NCBI RefSeq assembly: GCF_037892425.1
Contig: NZ_JBBKTT010000001.1
Coordinates: 3,224,001-3,288,000, forward strand
DNA: 64,000 bases
Source: Lacibacter sp. H375
Lineage (GTDB): Bacteria; Bacteroidota; Bacteroidia; Chitinophagales; Chitinophagaceae
Reading direction: 5' to 3'
Numbering within the stretch: position 1 is the first letter of the stretch; each line of letters begins with the position of its first letter. Below are positions 52,536 to 60,316 of the stretch, piece after piece. Position numbers and translations under genes: made by a program. The notes under the pieces are model-generated. The model was not told where the DNA came from. It was given only the letters and a program-made list of their open reading frames with translations, and did not search any database.

Positions 52536-53234
52536 ATGAATTTCTTTCTTCTCCAGGTTCAAAATGCAGTTGATACCTTAACCAATGCAGCAACAACACA
52601 AGTGGTACCCAAAAAAGAAATGCATCTCATCGATCTGCTGATGCAGGCCGGTTGGATCATGATCCCGTTGTTATTGTTGAGCGTTGCTACCGTGTATGTG
52701 TTTGTTGAACGCTGGATGGCCATTAAAAAAGCAACAGAGATCGATGGTAATTTCATGAACATCATCCGTGATAATATCCTTAGCGGAAATGTAACAGCGG
52801 CACGCAACTTTGCCCGTAACACACAAAACCCTGTTGGACGTATCATCGATAAAGGCCTGCAACGCATTGGCAAACCCATCGATTCTATTGAGAACAGCAT
52901 GGAGAATGTGGCCCAGCTCGAAATGTATAAACTGGAGCGTAACGTCAACATCCTTTCCGTGATCTCTAAGGTGGCACCCATCTTTGGTTTCGTTGGTACA
53001 CTGGTTGGTTTGATGCAATTGTTCTTCAACATTAACGCAACGGGTGAGTATGAATTGAGTACCATTGCCGGCGGTATCTATACAAAACTGATCACATCGA
53101 TCAGTGGTTTGGTGATTGGTTTGATCGCTTACCTGTGCCATAACATTCTGCATACACAGGTGGAGAAGGCATTGAATAAAATGGAAGCATCAGCTGCCGA
53201 TTTCCTTGATGTATTGCAGGAACCAACCCGTTAA
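52536..53234 (+). CDS. exbB: ExbB/TolQ/MotA-type proton channel subunit
   Basis: The 232-residue protein has three transmembrane helices (about 35-57, 145-165, 180-200). VISKVAPIFGFVGTLVGLMQ and ITSISGLVIGLIAYLCHN carry the conserved small and polar residues of the proton path. It powers TonB-dependent transport or Tol-like envelope functions by coupling the proton gradient, together with ExbD. The exbD gene follows 12 bp downstream. It could equally belong to a TolQR pair. No tonB is found next to it. Confidence 0.88.
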   Translation: MNFFLLQVQNAVDTLTNAATTQVVPKKEMHLIDLLMQAGWIMIPLLLLSVATVYVFVERWMAIKKATEIDGNFMNIIRDNILSGNVTAARNFARNTQNPVGRIIDKGLQRIGKPIDSIENSMENVAQLEMYKLERNVNILSVISKVAPIFGFVGTLVGLMQLFFNINATGEYELSTIAGGIYTKLITSISGLVIGLIAYLCHNILHTQVEKALNKMEASAADFLDVLQEPTR

Positions 53235-53246
53235 ACCAACTCACGC

Positions 53247-53660
53247 ATGAATCTCAGAAAGAAAAGAGCAGAATCATCGGAGGTGTTTACAGATGCGTTG
53301 AACGATATCCTGTTCATCCTGCTGATGTTTTTCTTGATAGTATCTACACTGGCTAATCCCAATGTGCGTAAAGCATCATTGCCAAAAGCCAAAAGCAATA
53401 CCCGCAGTAAGCAAACGGTGGTGGTAACAATTGATGCGACCAATCATTTTTATGTGGGCTCAAAACCTGTTGATCCGTTATTGATGGATACAACACTTTC
53501 TCAAATGATCAGCGCTAAACGTAACAGTGGTGAAGAGGTGAGTATTGTCATCAATGCAGATCGTAATGCAACAATTGAAAGCTTTGCAGCCGTACTTCGT
53601 GCCGCTGATCGCTTAGGTGTGAAGGCGGTGATGAGTGTTGATAAGAAGGGAGTGCAATAA
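53247..53660 (+). CDS. exbD: ExbD/TolR-type energy-transducing subunit
   Basis: The 137-residue protein has a short cytoplasmic N-terminus (MNLRKKRAESSEVFTDALND), one transmembrane helix with the essential acidic residue Asp20 in NDILFILLMFFLIVST, and a periplasmic domain (about 55-137, VVVTIDATNHFYVGSKPV, AADRLGVKAVMSV). It works with the ExbB product encoded 12 bp upstream. The gene's stop is followed directly by a heptamer repeat. Confidence 0.9.
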   Translation: MNLRKKRAESSEVFTDALNDILFILLMFFLIVSTLANPNVRKASLPKAKSNTRSKQTVVVTIDATNHFYVGSKPVDPLLMDTTLSQMISAKRNSGEEVSIVINADRNATIESFAAVLRAADRLGVKAVMSVDKKGVQ

Positions 53661-53730
53661 GATGTTGTTAGTGGATAGCCGACAGTAGTTAGTAGATGGC
53701 TCATTAACGGCTAATAACTAAAAACTATCG
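53661..53730. repeat. Heptamer array TTAGTNG/ATAGCCG-type between exbD and prmC
   Basis: GATGTTG, TTAGTGG, ATAGCCG, ACAGTAG, TTAGTAG, ATGGCTC, ATTAACG, GCTAATA, ACTAAAA, ACTATCG follow each other in register. The right half reads as the inverse of the left (ACTATCG pairs with CGATAGT). The prmC stop codon lies inside the last unit. Confidence 0.75.
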
Positions 53731-54594
53731 GCTTGCTTTCACCATCCGTTCGTTCCCACTCATATCTTTTTTCAATTCAACAGTAAAACCTTTGCGCTGA
53801 AATAGCTCAACAGTTTCTTTTCCCAATTGCTGGTTGATCTCAACATAAACAGAACCGTTCGGTTGGAGATGTTGTAATGCAAAATCAGCGATCTTTCGAT
53901 AAAACAACAATGCATCTTCATCTGGAACAAACAATGCTTTGTGTGGTTCAAATTCCAGCACATGTTTACTCATTGTGTTTGCTTCTGTTGTTTTGATGTA
54001 AGGCGGATTACTGACGATGATATCATGCTTGCTTAATTCATTCCATTTACTTTTATCCAAAAAATCCAGCAACTTAAAGTTGATCTCTGCTTCATTATTC
54101 ACCGCATTGGTTGTTGCTGTGTACAACGCATCGCTGCAAACATCAATGGCTGATACTCCTGTTTCTGGAAGATTTTTTTTGAGTGCGATGGGAATGCAGC
54201 CGCTGCCCGTTCCAATATCAAGGATAGAGAGTGAGGCGGTTTCTCTTCGTATATCGTACTTCATACCTCGTACATCCTTCACGATCCAATCCACCAACTC
54301 TTCCGTTTCCGGTCGGGGTATCAACACACTTTCATTTACTTCAAATTTCAACCCATAAAACCATGCTTCGTTCAATACATATTGCAGTGGACGATGCTTG
54401 AGCAGCTGCTGCAGAATACGATCGGTCTGTTGAGCTTCCTCAGCTGCAATGTTCTCTTGTTTGAGTTGCGGTAGTTTCTTTTTACCTACATGCTCCACAA
54501 CTAACGCAGCCATTGCTTCAGCTTCAGATGGTTCGTGTGCAGCAGTTAACGCTTGCCGTAAGTGTTGATATTGTTCCTGCCAAGTCATACGCAA
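53725..54594 (-). CDS. prmC: Release factor glutamine methyltransferase
   Basis: PrmC methylates the GGQ glutamine of class I release factors using SAM. The 289-residue protein has an N-terminal helical domain (about 1-90), the SAM-binding LDIGTGSGCIPIALKK, and the catalytic NPPY motif in IVSNPPYIK with the later LFVPDEDALLFYRK segment typical of this family. Met3 (54588) is an alternative start. It is divergent from ribD, with 43 bp between the starts, and its last three codons (S, R, stop) are part of a heptamer repeat. Confidence 0.95.
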   Translation of the reverse strand: MRMTWQEQYQHLRQALTAAHEPSEAEAMAALVVEHVGKKKLPQLKQENIAAEEAQQTDRILQQLLKHRPLQYVLNEAWFYGLKFEVNESVLIPRPETEELVDWIVKDVRGMKYDIRRETASLSILDIGTGSGCIPIALKKNLPETGVSAIDVCSDALYTATTNAVNNEAEINFKLLDFLDKSKWNELSKHDIIVSNPPYIKTTEANTMSKHVLEFEPHKALFVPDEDALLFYRKIADFALQHLQPNGSVYVEINQQLGKETVELFQRKGFTVELKKDMSGNERMVKASR

Positions 54595-54637
54595 ATCTAC
54601 CTGCTTCTTCCGAAACCGCTATTTTTGCAGCCTTACA

Positions 54638-55714
54638 ATGACCACCCACGAACAATATATGCAGCGCTGTATAGAACTTGCCCGTAAAGGCGCAGGCTCT
54701 GTAGCACCCAATCCAATGGTTGGGGCGGTATTGGTGCATGATGGTGAGATCATCGGTGAAGGGTGGCATCAGCAATATGGCGAAGCACATGCTGAGGTGA
54801 ATTGCATTGCTGCTGTCATCCCGACGAAGGAGGGATCTTCCGATCAACGAATTCAACACTCCACTTTGTATGTTTCGCTTGAACCCTGTGCCCATTTCGG
54901 CAAAACACCGCCTTGCAGCGACCTCATCATCGAACACAAAATTCCAAAAGTGGTGATCGGTTGCCGTGATCCGTTTAAAGAAGTGGATGGCAAGGGAATT
55001 GAAAAACTGAAAGCTGCTGGTGTGGAAGTGACCGTAGATGTGTTGAAAGACGAATGTATTGATCTCAACAAACGCTTCTTTACATTTCACCAACAGCATC
55101 GGCCTTATGTAATTCTCAAGTGGGCGCAAACAAAGAACGGGATGATCGCTTCCGGGTCATCAAAGCGATTATTGATCAGCAATGAAATGACCAATCGATT
55201 GGTTCATCAATGGCGCAGTGAAGAAGCTTCCATACTTGTTGGAACAAACACTGCTTTGGTTGATGATCCACAACTCACCAACCGTTACTGGCCCGGCAAA
55301 CAACCTGTTCGTCTGGTGCTGGATAAACAGTTGCGTTTACCAAATACTTTAAAGTTGTTTAATGATGATGCAAGAACAATTGTTTTTAATTCAATAAAGA
55401 ATACTGAAGAAGGTAATGTGCAATACTATCAATTGCCGACGGATGCCGATGCCGTTCCTGCGTTGTTAAACGCATTGTATCAACTCAACATCAATAGCGT
55501 TATTGTTGAAGGCGGTGCTCAACTGCTGCAAAGTTTTATTGCTGCCGGTTTGTGGGATGAAGCACGCATCATTACCAACGAACAACTAACTGTTGATGAT
55601 GGATTAAGAGCTCCACAACTTATCAACGCTGAACAGACATCCGAACAAATAATCGGTACAGATCGTATTGTGTACTACCGAAACTCATCACTCATTACTC
55701 ATCGCTCATTATAA
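54638..55714 (+). CDS. ribD: Bifunctional riboflavin biosynthesis deaminase/reductase RibD
   Basis: RibD deaminates the pyrimidine intermediate and reduces its ribose in riboflavin synthesis. The N-terminal deaminase has zinc ligands His51, Glu53 (GEAHAEVNC) and Cys84, Cys93 (EPCAHFGKTPPC). The C-terminal reductase (about 150-350) includes KWAQTKNGMIASGSS, RSEEASILVGTNTALVDDPQ and VEGGAQLLQSF. The length (358) is normal. The last 11 residues (NSSLITHRSL) are encoded by a CTCATNN heptamer array, so the original stop may have been earlier. No other rib genes are next to it. Confidence 0.94.
   Translation: MTTHEQYMQRCIELARKGAGSVAPNPMVGAVLVHDGEIIGEGWHQQYGEAHAEVNCIAAVIPTKEGSSDQRIQHSTLYVSLEPCAHFGKTPPCSDLIIEHKIPKVVIGCRDPFKEVDGKGIEKLKAAGVEVTVDVLKDECIDLNKRFFTFHQQHRPYVILKWAQTKNGMIASGSSKRLLISNEMTNRLVHQWRSEEASILVGTNTALVDDPQLTNRYWPGKQPVRLVLDKQLRLPNTLKLFNDDARTIVFNSIKNTEEGNVQYYQLPTDADAVPALLNALYQLNINSVIVEGGAQLLQSFIAAGLWDEARIITNEQLTVDDGLRAPQLINAEQTSEQIIGTDRIVYYRNSSLITHRSL
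55684..55711. repeat. CTCATNN heptamer array at the end of ribD
   Basis: CTCATCA, CTCATTA, CTCATCG, CTCATTA run in register over 28 bp. They are translated as the ribD C-terminus, and the stop codon TAA (55712-55714) follows. The DMT transporter start lies 2 bp later. Confidence 0.75.
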
Positions 55715-55715
55715 T

Positions 55716-56600
55716 ATGCTTTTACTTCTGCTTGGTAGTATTGTATTCAGTTCATGGCTAACATTGTCGTTTAAGCTTGTTGAGAAATTTGGCATTAACA
55801 CTTTCCAGGCAATTGTATTCAACTACATTACTTGTGTTATTACCGGTTCATTTGTAAACGGCGCATTTCCCATCAATAATGAAGTGATAGGTGAGGAGTG
55901 GTTTAGGTGGGCAATGCTGATGGGAACAATATTTATTTCACTGTTTAATGTAATTGCCAAAACAGCACAAACGATGGGCGTGGCTGTAGCATCAGTAGGA
56001 AATAAATTATCGTTGGTAATTCCTTTCTTGTTTTCTATTTATTTATATAACGAGGAAGTAACAGTATTAAAAGTGGCAGGAGTGATTTTAGCCTTGCTTG
56101 CAGTAGTGCTCACCTGCTGGCCCGCACCCGGACATGTTGAACTTTCTGGTAAAGTTGTAAAGACCGCCTATTTTCTGTTGCCCGTGGTTTTATTTGTTGC
56201 AAGCGGTTTACTTGATACAATGATCAAGTATGTAGAGACAACTTACATCAACGAAGCGAACCAGAATGCTTATCTAATCAGTGCATTTGCTGCAGCCGCC
56301 TCTATTGGCATTATCAGTTTAATATTCCTTTATACAACTGGGCGGGTAAAGTTTGAATCAAAATCTGTTATCGCAGGCATTATCATTGGCGTACCGAATT
56401 ATTTTTCCATTTGGTGTCTTATGGGTGTGCTGAAAGCTTATGCAGGCAACAGTTCTGCCATCATTCCAATTAATAACATGGGAATTGTTTTGTTCAGCAC
56501 AGTGGCAGCGTTCCTGATGTTCAGGGAAAAATTAACAAAACTGAACTGGATCGGAATAATCATATCGATCGCTGCCATTGCACTGATTGCTTACGGTTAG
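55716..56600 (+). CDS. EamA/DMT family transporter
   Basis: The start at 55716 (MLLLLLGSIVFSSWLTLSFK) follows the ribD stop codon by one base; a longer overlapping frame is not supported. The 294-residue protein has about ten transmembrane helices in two EamA-like halves, with GVAVASVGNKLSLVIPFLFS and AIIPINNMGIVLFSTVAAFL in equivalent positions. The substrate is unknown; relatives export amino acids, nucleotides or other metabolites. It is probably co-transcribed with ribD. Confidence 0.85.
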   Translation: MLLLLLGSIVFSSWLTLSFKLVEKFGINTFQAIVFNYITCVITGSFVNGAFPINNEVIGEEWFRWAMLMGTIFISLFNVIAKTAQTMGVAVASVGNKLSLVIPFLFSIYLYNEEVTVLKVAGVILALLAVVLTCWPAPGHVELSGKVVKTAYFLLPVVLFVASGLLDTMIKYVETTYINEANQNAYLISAFAAAASIGIISLIFLYTTGRVKFESKSVIAGIIIGVPNYFSIWCLMGVLKAYAGNSSAIIPINNMGIVLFSTVAAFLMFREKLTKLNWIGIIISIAAIALIAYG

Positions 56601-56611
56601 TTTTCTTATTT

Positions 56612-56639
56612 ACTATTCACCATTGACCATTCACAATAT
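56612..56639. repeat. ACCATTN heptamer array upstream of the YigZ gene
   Basis: ACTATTC, ACCATTG, ACCATTC, ACAATAT run in register and end 3 bp before the YigZ start codon. Confidence 0.7.
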
Positions 56640-56642
56640 TAA

Positions 56643-57245
56643 ATGAACGAAGAATTTTATTATACCATTGCCCAACCGGTTGTAGCCGAGTTTAAAGACC
56701 GGGGCAGTCGTTTTTTGGCCTATGCTTACCCGTTAAGTTCTGTTGATGATTTTAAAGCAAAGATGAAATTGTTGAAAGAAGAACATCCAAAAGCAGTGCA
56801 TCATTGTTTTGCGTATCGCTTAGGTGTCGACGGAAATACTTTTCGTGTGAGTGATGATGGCGAGCCATCGGGCAGTGCAGGAAGGCCTATTCTTGGACAG
56901 ATCGACAGCAAACAGCTTTGTAATGTACTGGTGGTAGTGGTGCGTTATTTCGGCGGCACGTTGTTAGGTGTACCTGGTTTGATCAATGCGTACAAGACTG
57001 CTACTTCGCTTGCTTTACAAACAACGCCCATCATTCAAAAGCAAATTGAAGTAAATTATCAGTTACACTTTGATTACACACGTATGAATGATGTGATGAT
57101 GATTGTAAAACAATACAACTGTACGGTGGTAAAGCAAGAAACAAATCTGTTTTGTGACGTAGAGATTAGCATACCCAAGAACAGGTTAGAAGAAGTGTTG
57201 TTTAAGTTGGGAGAAATGCATACGGTTGAAGTAAGAAAGTTGTAA
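56643..57245 (+). CDS. YigZ/IMPACT family protein
   Basis: The 200-residue protein has the UPF0029 N-terminal domain (about 1-120) with SRFLAYAYPLSSVDDFKAKM, HHCFAYRLG, VSDDGEPSGSAGRPILGQID and VRYFGGTLLGVPGLINAYKT, which are the family signatures. A C-terminal DUF1949-like domain (about 135-200, RMNDVMMIVKQYNCTVVKQE) follows. YigZ-like proteins are of unknown function; eukaryotic IMPACT binds GCN1 in translational control. Its stop codon abuts a composite repeat. Confidence 0.93.
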   Translation: MNEEFYYTIAQPVVAEFKDRGSRFLAYAYPLSSVDDFKAKMKLLKEEHPKAVHHCFAYRLGVDGNTFRVSDDGEPSGSAGRPILGQIDSKQLCNVLVVVVRYFGGTLLGVPGLINAYKTATSLALQTTPIIQKQIEVNYQLHFDYTRMNDVMMIVKQYNCTVVKQETNLFCDVEISIPKNRLEEVLFKLGEMHTVEVRKL

Positions 57246-57353
57246 GTAGTAAGTTACAGGTTCTAAGTTCTAAAGTTCTGAGTTTGCAGTTTCAAGCTTG
57301 TGCCTTGGATTTTGTTTTTTGGGTTTTCTTGAACCTTGTTCCTTGTGCCTTAC
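57243..57353. repeat. Composite intergenic repeat, copy 2 (inverted)
   Basis: The minus strand of this spacer holds AAGGCACAAG, AAGAAAACCCAAAA, AAAAAACAAAATCCA and AACTCAGAACTTT in the same order as copy 1 at 8120-8223. The left end is a heptamer array: AAGTTAC, AGGTTCT, AAGTTCT, A, AAGTTCT, GAGTTTG, CAGTTTC, AAGCTTG (57251-57300). It lies between two convergent genes, as copy 1 does. Confidence 0.75.
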
Positions 57354-58115
57354 TCACGCTTTTCCCGTCATCTTATACACCAGCAATCCCACCACTTCTT
57401 TCAAATAGTTATCCCATCCCTGGAATGCATGATGCGATGGTGTAACTGATTCCCAGAATAACTGCGGATTATTGATAGAGGTAAAGTTGCAGGGATAGGC
57501 AACAGTATTCAGCCCCACTTTTGTAAACACCTGTTGCGATCGTTTCATGTGCATCGCAGAAGTAATGAGCAGGTAAGGTCCTTTCAACTGCAATGAATCA
57601 AGCAGTTTCTTTGAATACACTGCGTTCTCATAGGTATTACGGCTTTGGTTGTCACTCAGTATATCCTCTTTTGCAACACCCATCAGCAACAATTCTCCTT
57701 TTACAAAATCCGCTTCTTTGTATTGCTGCCGTAATACACTGCCGCTGCCACCGGTAATCAATATTTTTTTGATATGCCCGAGTTTGTATAAACGAACGGC
57801 CTGTATATAGCGATCGCTTGCGCCACCATAAAAACCCTGTTTGCTTTTAAATTCAAACGAAACAAAACCCGCCAGCAAAATACCCGCCGGGTATTGTTCG
57901 CCGGTGGTCATTATTTTTTGTTGGGCCTGCCAGCTAAGCGAAAGTTTATGAATGAGGTAGGGGTTTGAAAAGAGCAGGAACCAGGCAAAGCAAAAAATTA
58001 TTCTGCGACGTTTCCTTTGCTGATCCTTTGTAAACAAGGTGATAAGTACAAATATCAGCAGCCAGTTAAAGGGCGAAATAAAAACGGAGAGGAGTTTCGA
58101 TAACAGAAAAAACAT
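57354..58115 (-). CDS. YdcF/ElyC/SanA family (DUF218) membrane protein
   Basis: The start at 58115 (MFFLLSKLLSVFISPFNWLL) was preferred over a longer frame. The 253-residue protein has two N-terminal membrane helices and a DUF218 domain (about 75-240) with ILLAGFVSFEFK, ASDRYIQAVRLYKLGHIKKI, LITGGSG and SRNTYENAVYSKKLL, followed by TSAMHMKRSQQVF. ElyC-like proteins act in envelope precursor metabolism. It is convergent with yigZ and divergent from the small secreted paralogue pair. Confidence 0.88.
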   Translation of the reverse strand: MFFLLSKLLSVFISPFNWLLIFVLITLFTKDQQRKRRRIIFCFAWFLLFSNPYLIHKLSLSWQAQQKIMTTGEQYPAGILLAGFVSFEFKSKQGFYGGASDRYIQAVRLYKLGHIKKILITGGSGSVLRQQYKEADFVKGELLLMGVAKEDILSDNQSRNTYENAVYSKKLLDSLQLKGPYLLITSAMHMKRSQQVFTKVGLNTVAYPCNFTSINNPQLFWESVTPSHHAFQGWDNYLKEVVGLLVYKMTGKA

Positions 58116-58249
58116 GCCGTGAAGATAAAAATTTCCTGTTGCCAACAAAGAAAGGGGGTGAAAACAAACTTTAGCAGGGATTTTGCAGTGTATGAGAAGC
58201 AATATTTGATGAATAGAACTTAAAAACCTCTAACAACAAAAAAGAACAT

Positions 58250-58747
58250 ATGAAACAGATTGCTCTCCTGCTTGTTTTGCTGGTAACTGGTTTCGCAACA
58301 GCCGCACAATTAAAAGTAAAACCTGATTGCGGTGTTTTAACAGTTGATGTGTACAAAGGCTGGATCAATGAAACAAAGCCCAATATCGATCCTGAACAAA
58401 TAAAGGCAAACCTACCTTGTTTTACCTCGTTTGAAAAAGAAGGATCTTCATCAACTTGCGGTGGTGGTGTTTATTTCGATGATAAAGGCTTTCGTTTTTA
58501 TACGCAGCGTGATTACATTGTGATCAACGAAAAATTCAAGGGAAAATTTACGGCTCCTGTAATGGGCGTTAAAAAAGGAGGACTGTTCACCCGTTTTGGC
58601 AATCCCAAATTAAAGGATGCAAATTGGGAGGCCTATCAGATGGCTTACGGCATCATGATCGTTTATTATAATGCAAAAGGCGTAGTTAACAAAGTGATCA
58701 TTAGTACCAAAACAACCGATGACATAGATCTCTGTAGTACAAACTGA
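58250..58747 (+). CDS. Small secreted protein, paralogue A of a tandem pair
   Basis: The 165-residue product has a signal peptide (ending TAAQ, residue 19). The mature part has cysteines in KPDCGVLTVDVYKGWINE, LPCFTSF, TCGGGVYF and DLCSTN at the C-terminus. These four are conserved in the next gene, so two disulfides are likely. The segment KDANWEAYQMAYGIMIVYYN is shared with the paralogue. I do not recognise the family. It lies 74 bp upstream of the paralogue, likely as an operon. Confidence 0.75.
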   Translation: MKQIALLLVLLVTGFATAAQLKVKPDCGVLTVDVYKGWINETKPNIDPEQIKANLPCFTSFEKEGSSSTCGGGVYFDDKGFRFYTQRDYIVINEKFKGKFTAPVMGVKKGGLFTRFGNPKLKDANWEAYQMAYGIMIVYYNAKGVVNKVIISTKTTDDIDLCSTN

Positions 58748-58820
58748 TCTTCTTTCAATGTTCTGTTTGGTGCGATGAAAGTTTCCATAGAAATTTGTAG
58801 TATTACAACAAATAATTTCT

Positions 58821-59318
58821 ATGAAGCATACTTTAACGCTATTACTTTTTGCCGTACTTACTATCAGCGCTACTGCACAATTAAAAACCAAGCCAGATTG
58901 TGGTGCTATTACAGTTGATGTTTACAAAGGCTGGATCAATGAAGCAAAACCGAATGCTGATCCCGAGCAGATAAAAGCCAAACTCCCTTGTTTTACCTCT
59001 GCTGACAAAGAAGGAAATGAATCAGGCTGTGGTGGCGGTGTTTATTATGATGATAAGGGCATCTGCTTTTATATACAGCGTGATTACGTGGTGATCACAG
59101 AAGCATTTAAAGGAAAATTCACCGTACCGGTTTTGGGTGCTAAACGTGACGATCTGTTTGTACGTTTTGGTAATCCAAAAATGAAAGACGCAAATTGGGA
59201 AGCCTATCAAATGGCTTTCGGCATCATGATCGTTTATTATAACATGAAAGAGGTTATCAATAAAGTGATTCTGAGCACCAAGTCAATGGATGAAATTGAC
59301 CTGTGTAATATCAACTAA
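58821..59318 (+). CDS. Small secreted protein, paralogue B of a tandem pair
   Basis: This 165-residue protein is a clear duplicate of the preceding gene: same length, same four cysteines, and identical blocks such as TVDVYKGWIN, ADPEQIKA/IDPEQIKA, GKFT.PV, RFGNPK and KDANWEAYQMA. Most differences lie in the signal peptide, in SADKEGNESGC versus SFEKEGSSSTC, and near the C-terminus. Function is unknown; both are exported. Confidence 0.75.
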   Translation: MKHTLTLLLFAVLTISATAQLKTKPDCGAITVDVYKGWINEAKPNADPEQIKAKLPCFTSADKEGNESGCGGGVYYDDKGICFYIQRDYVVITEAFKGKFTVPVLGAKRDDLFVRFGNPKMKDANWEAYQMAFGIMIVYYNMKEVINKVILSTKSMDEIDLCNIN

Positions 59319-59322
59319 ACAT

Positions 59323-59967
59323 TTATTTCTGTATAGTAACAACAGTGCCTGCTTTTGCATAACGGGCAAGATCATCTATATGGGTATTCTTGAGTGAAAT
59401 ACAACCGTTGGTCCAGTTGTAGTAACGGTCAATAAAATAATCGTTACCTCTTTCCACTCCATGGATGCCTATGCCGTTACCAACAGTTGCAGTTGCAGGT
59501 ATCAGTCCATTCTTTTTTCGGAGTTTGTATTTGATCATGCTTTCAGTTGTTGGGTAATCTAACATCAACATCTTTTTCCACAGTTGATGATCCCTGCTGT
59601 ATGCAATTTTAAATGAACCTTCCGGCGTTCTGCGGTCGCCCTGCATAAACTTATCTTCCAAAGGTTTTAAACCGAATACAACAGGGTAAGCAGCTAATAA
59701 ACCTTTGCTATCGTACACACGCAATTCAAAATCAGATTTGTCAATGATTATGCGAACCGGGCCGCTGATTGTTCCTGCCGGCCGGTAATATTTTTGCATA
59801 GGACGAATACCGGTCTTGTCAACTTTAGTCGAAGGAGTAGAAACGGTTTTATATACAACGGGTCTTGCCTTTGTTGTTTCAGTAACCGAGGTTACGGGAT
59901 TTGAATTGGTAGAACAGGCTATTGCAAGCACTGTCACAAGCAGTAGTACCGATGTAAAAAGTTTCAT
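59323..59967 (-). CDS. L,D-transpeptidase (YkuD domain) lipoprotein
   Basis: The 214-residue product has a lipoprotein signal (LAIAC, Cys18) and a YkuD catalytic domain (about 70-214). The catalytic motif is His169 in GIGIHGVERG followed by Cys189 in NWTNGCISLKN. The domain makes 3-3 cross-links in peptidoglycan or attaches envelope proteins. The segment VRIIIDKSDFELRVYDSKGL is the usual first strand pair. It is convergent with the paralogue pair, 4 bp apart. Confidence 0.92.
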   Translation of the reverse strand: MKLFTSVLLLVTVLAIACSTNSNPVTSVTETTKARPVVYKTVSTPSTKVDKTGIRPMQKYYRPAGTISGPVRIIIDKSDFELRVYDSKGLLAAYPVVFGLKPLEDKFMQGDRRTPEGSFKIAYSRDHQLWKKMLMLDYPTTESMIKYKLRKKNGLIPATATVGNGIGIHGVERGNDYFIDRYYNWTNGCISLKNTHIDDLARYAKAGTVVTIQK

Positions 59968-60316
59968 AGCATATCTGGTTTAAATAAAGCAGTTGAAACG
60001 GTTTTACAGAGTAGAAGAGGGTAGTGGTCGATTAAATAACGCTGCAAAATAAATGCTTATTGCATACAAAAAACAGGTTGGGGAAAGCCGGTTAGAAAAT
60101 GTGAAAAACAACGTGGTAGCTTTACTTAAACCGCTTTTCTATTTACAGGAATTGGAGTGGTGTAAATTCTTTTCATTGAGTATTTCATGCAAAACAATCT
60201 CGGGTTATTGGCTAAAATACCAGAATGGGTAAATATTCTTTTCACCCCGGCATTTGAGGACCATGATATACGAGAAATAAAAAAAGTGGAAAAAACTGTT
60301 GAAGTACAACAAGAAT
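59968..60316. other. 349-bp intergenic region without a supported gene
   Basis: The stretch contains the likely promoter of the L,D-transpeptidase gene and otherwise no feature I can support. A short plus-strand frame (60187-60411) overlaps the acetyltransferase gene and is rejected. Confidence 0.5.

Noticed and set aside
54595-54637. FMN riboswitch upstream of ribD
   Set aside because: The spacer to prmC is only 43 bp and no riboswitch fits in it or shows the conserved stem pattern.
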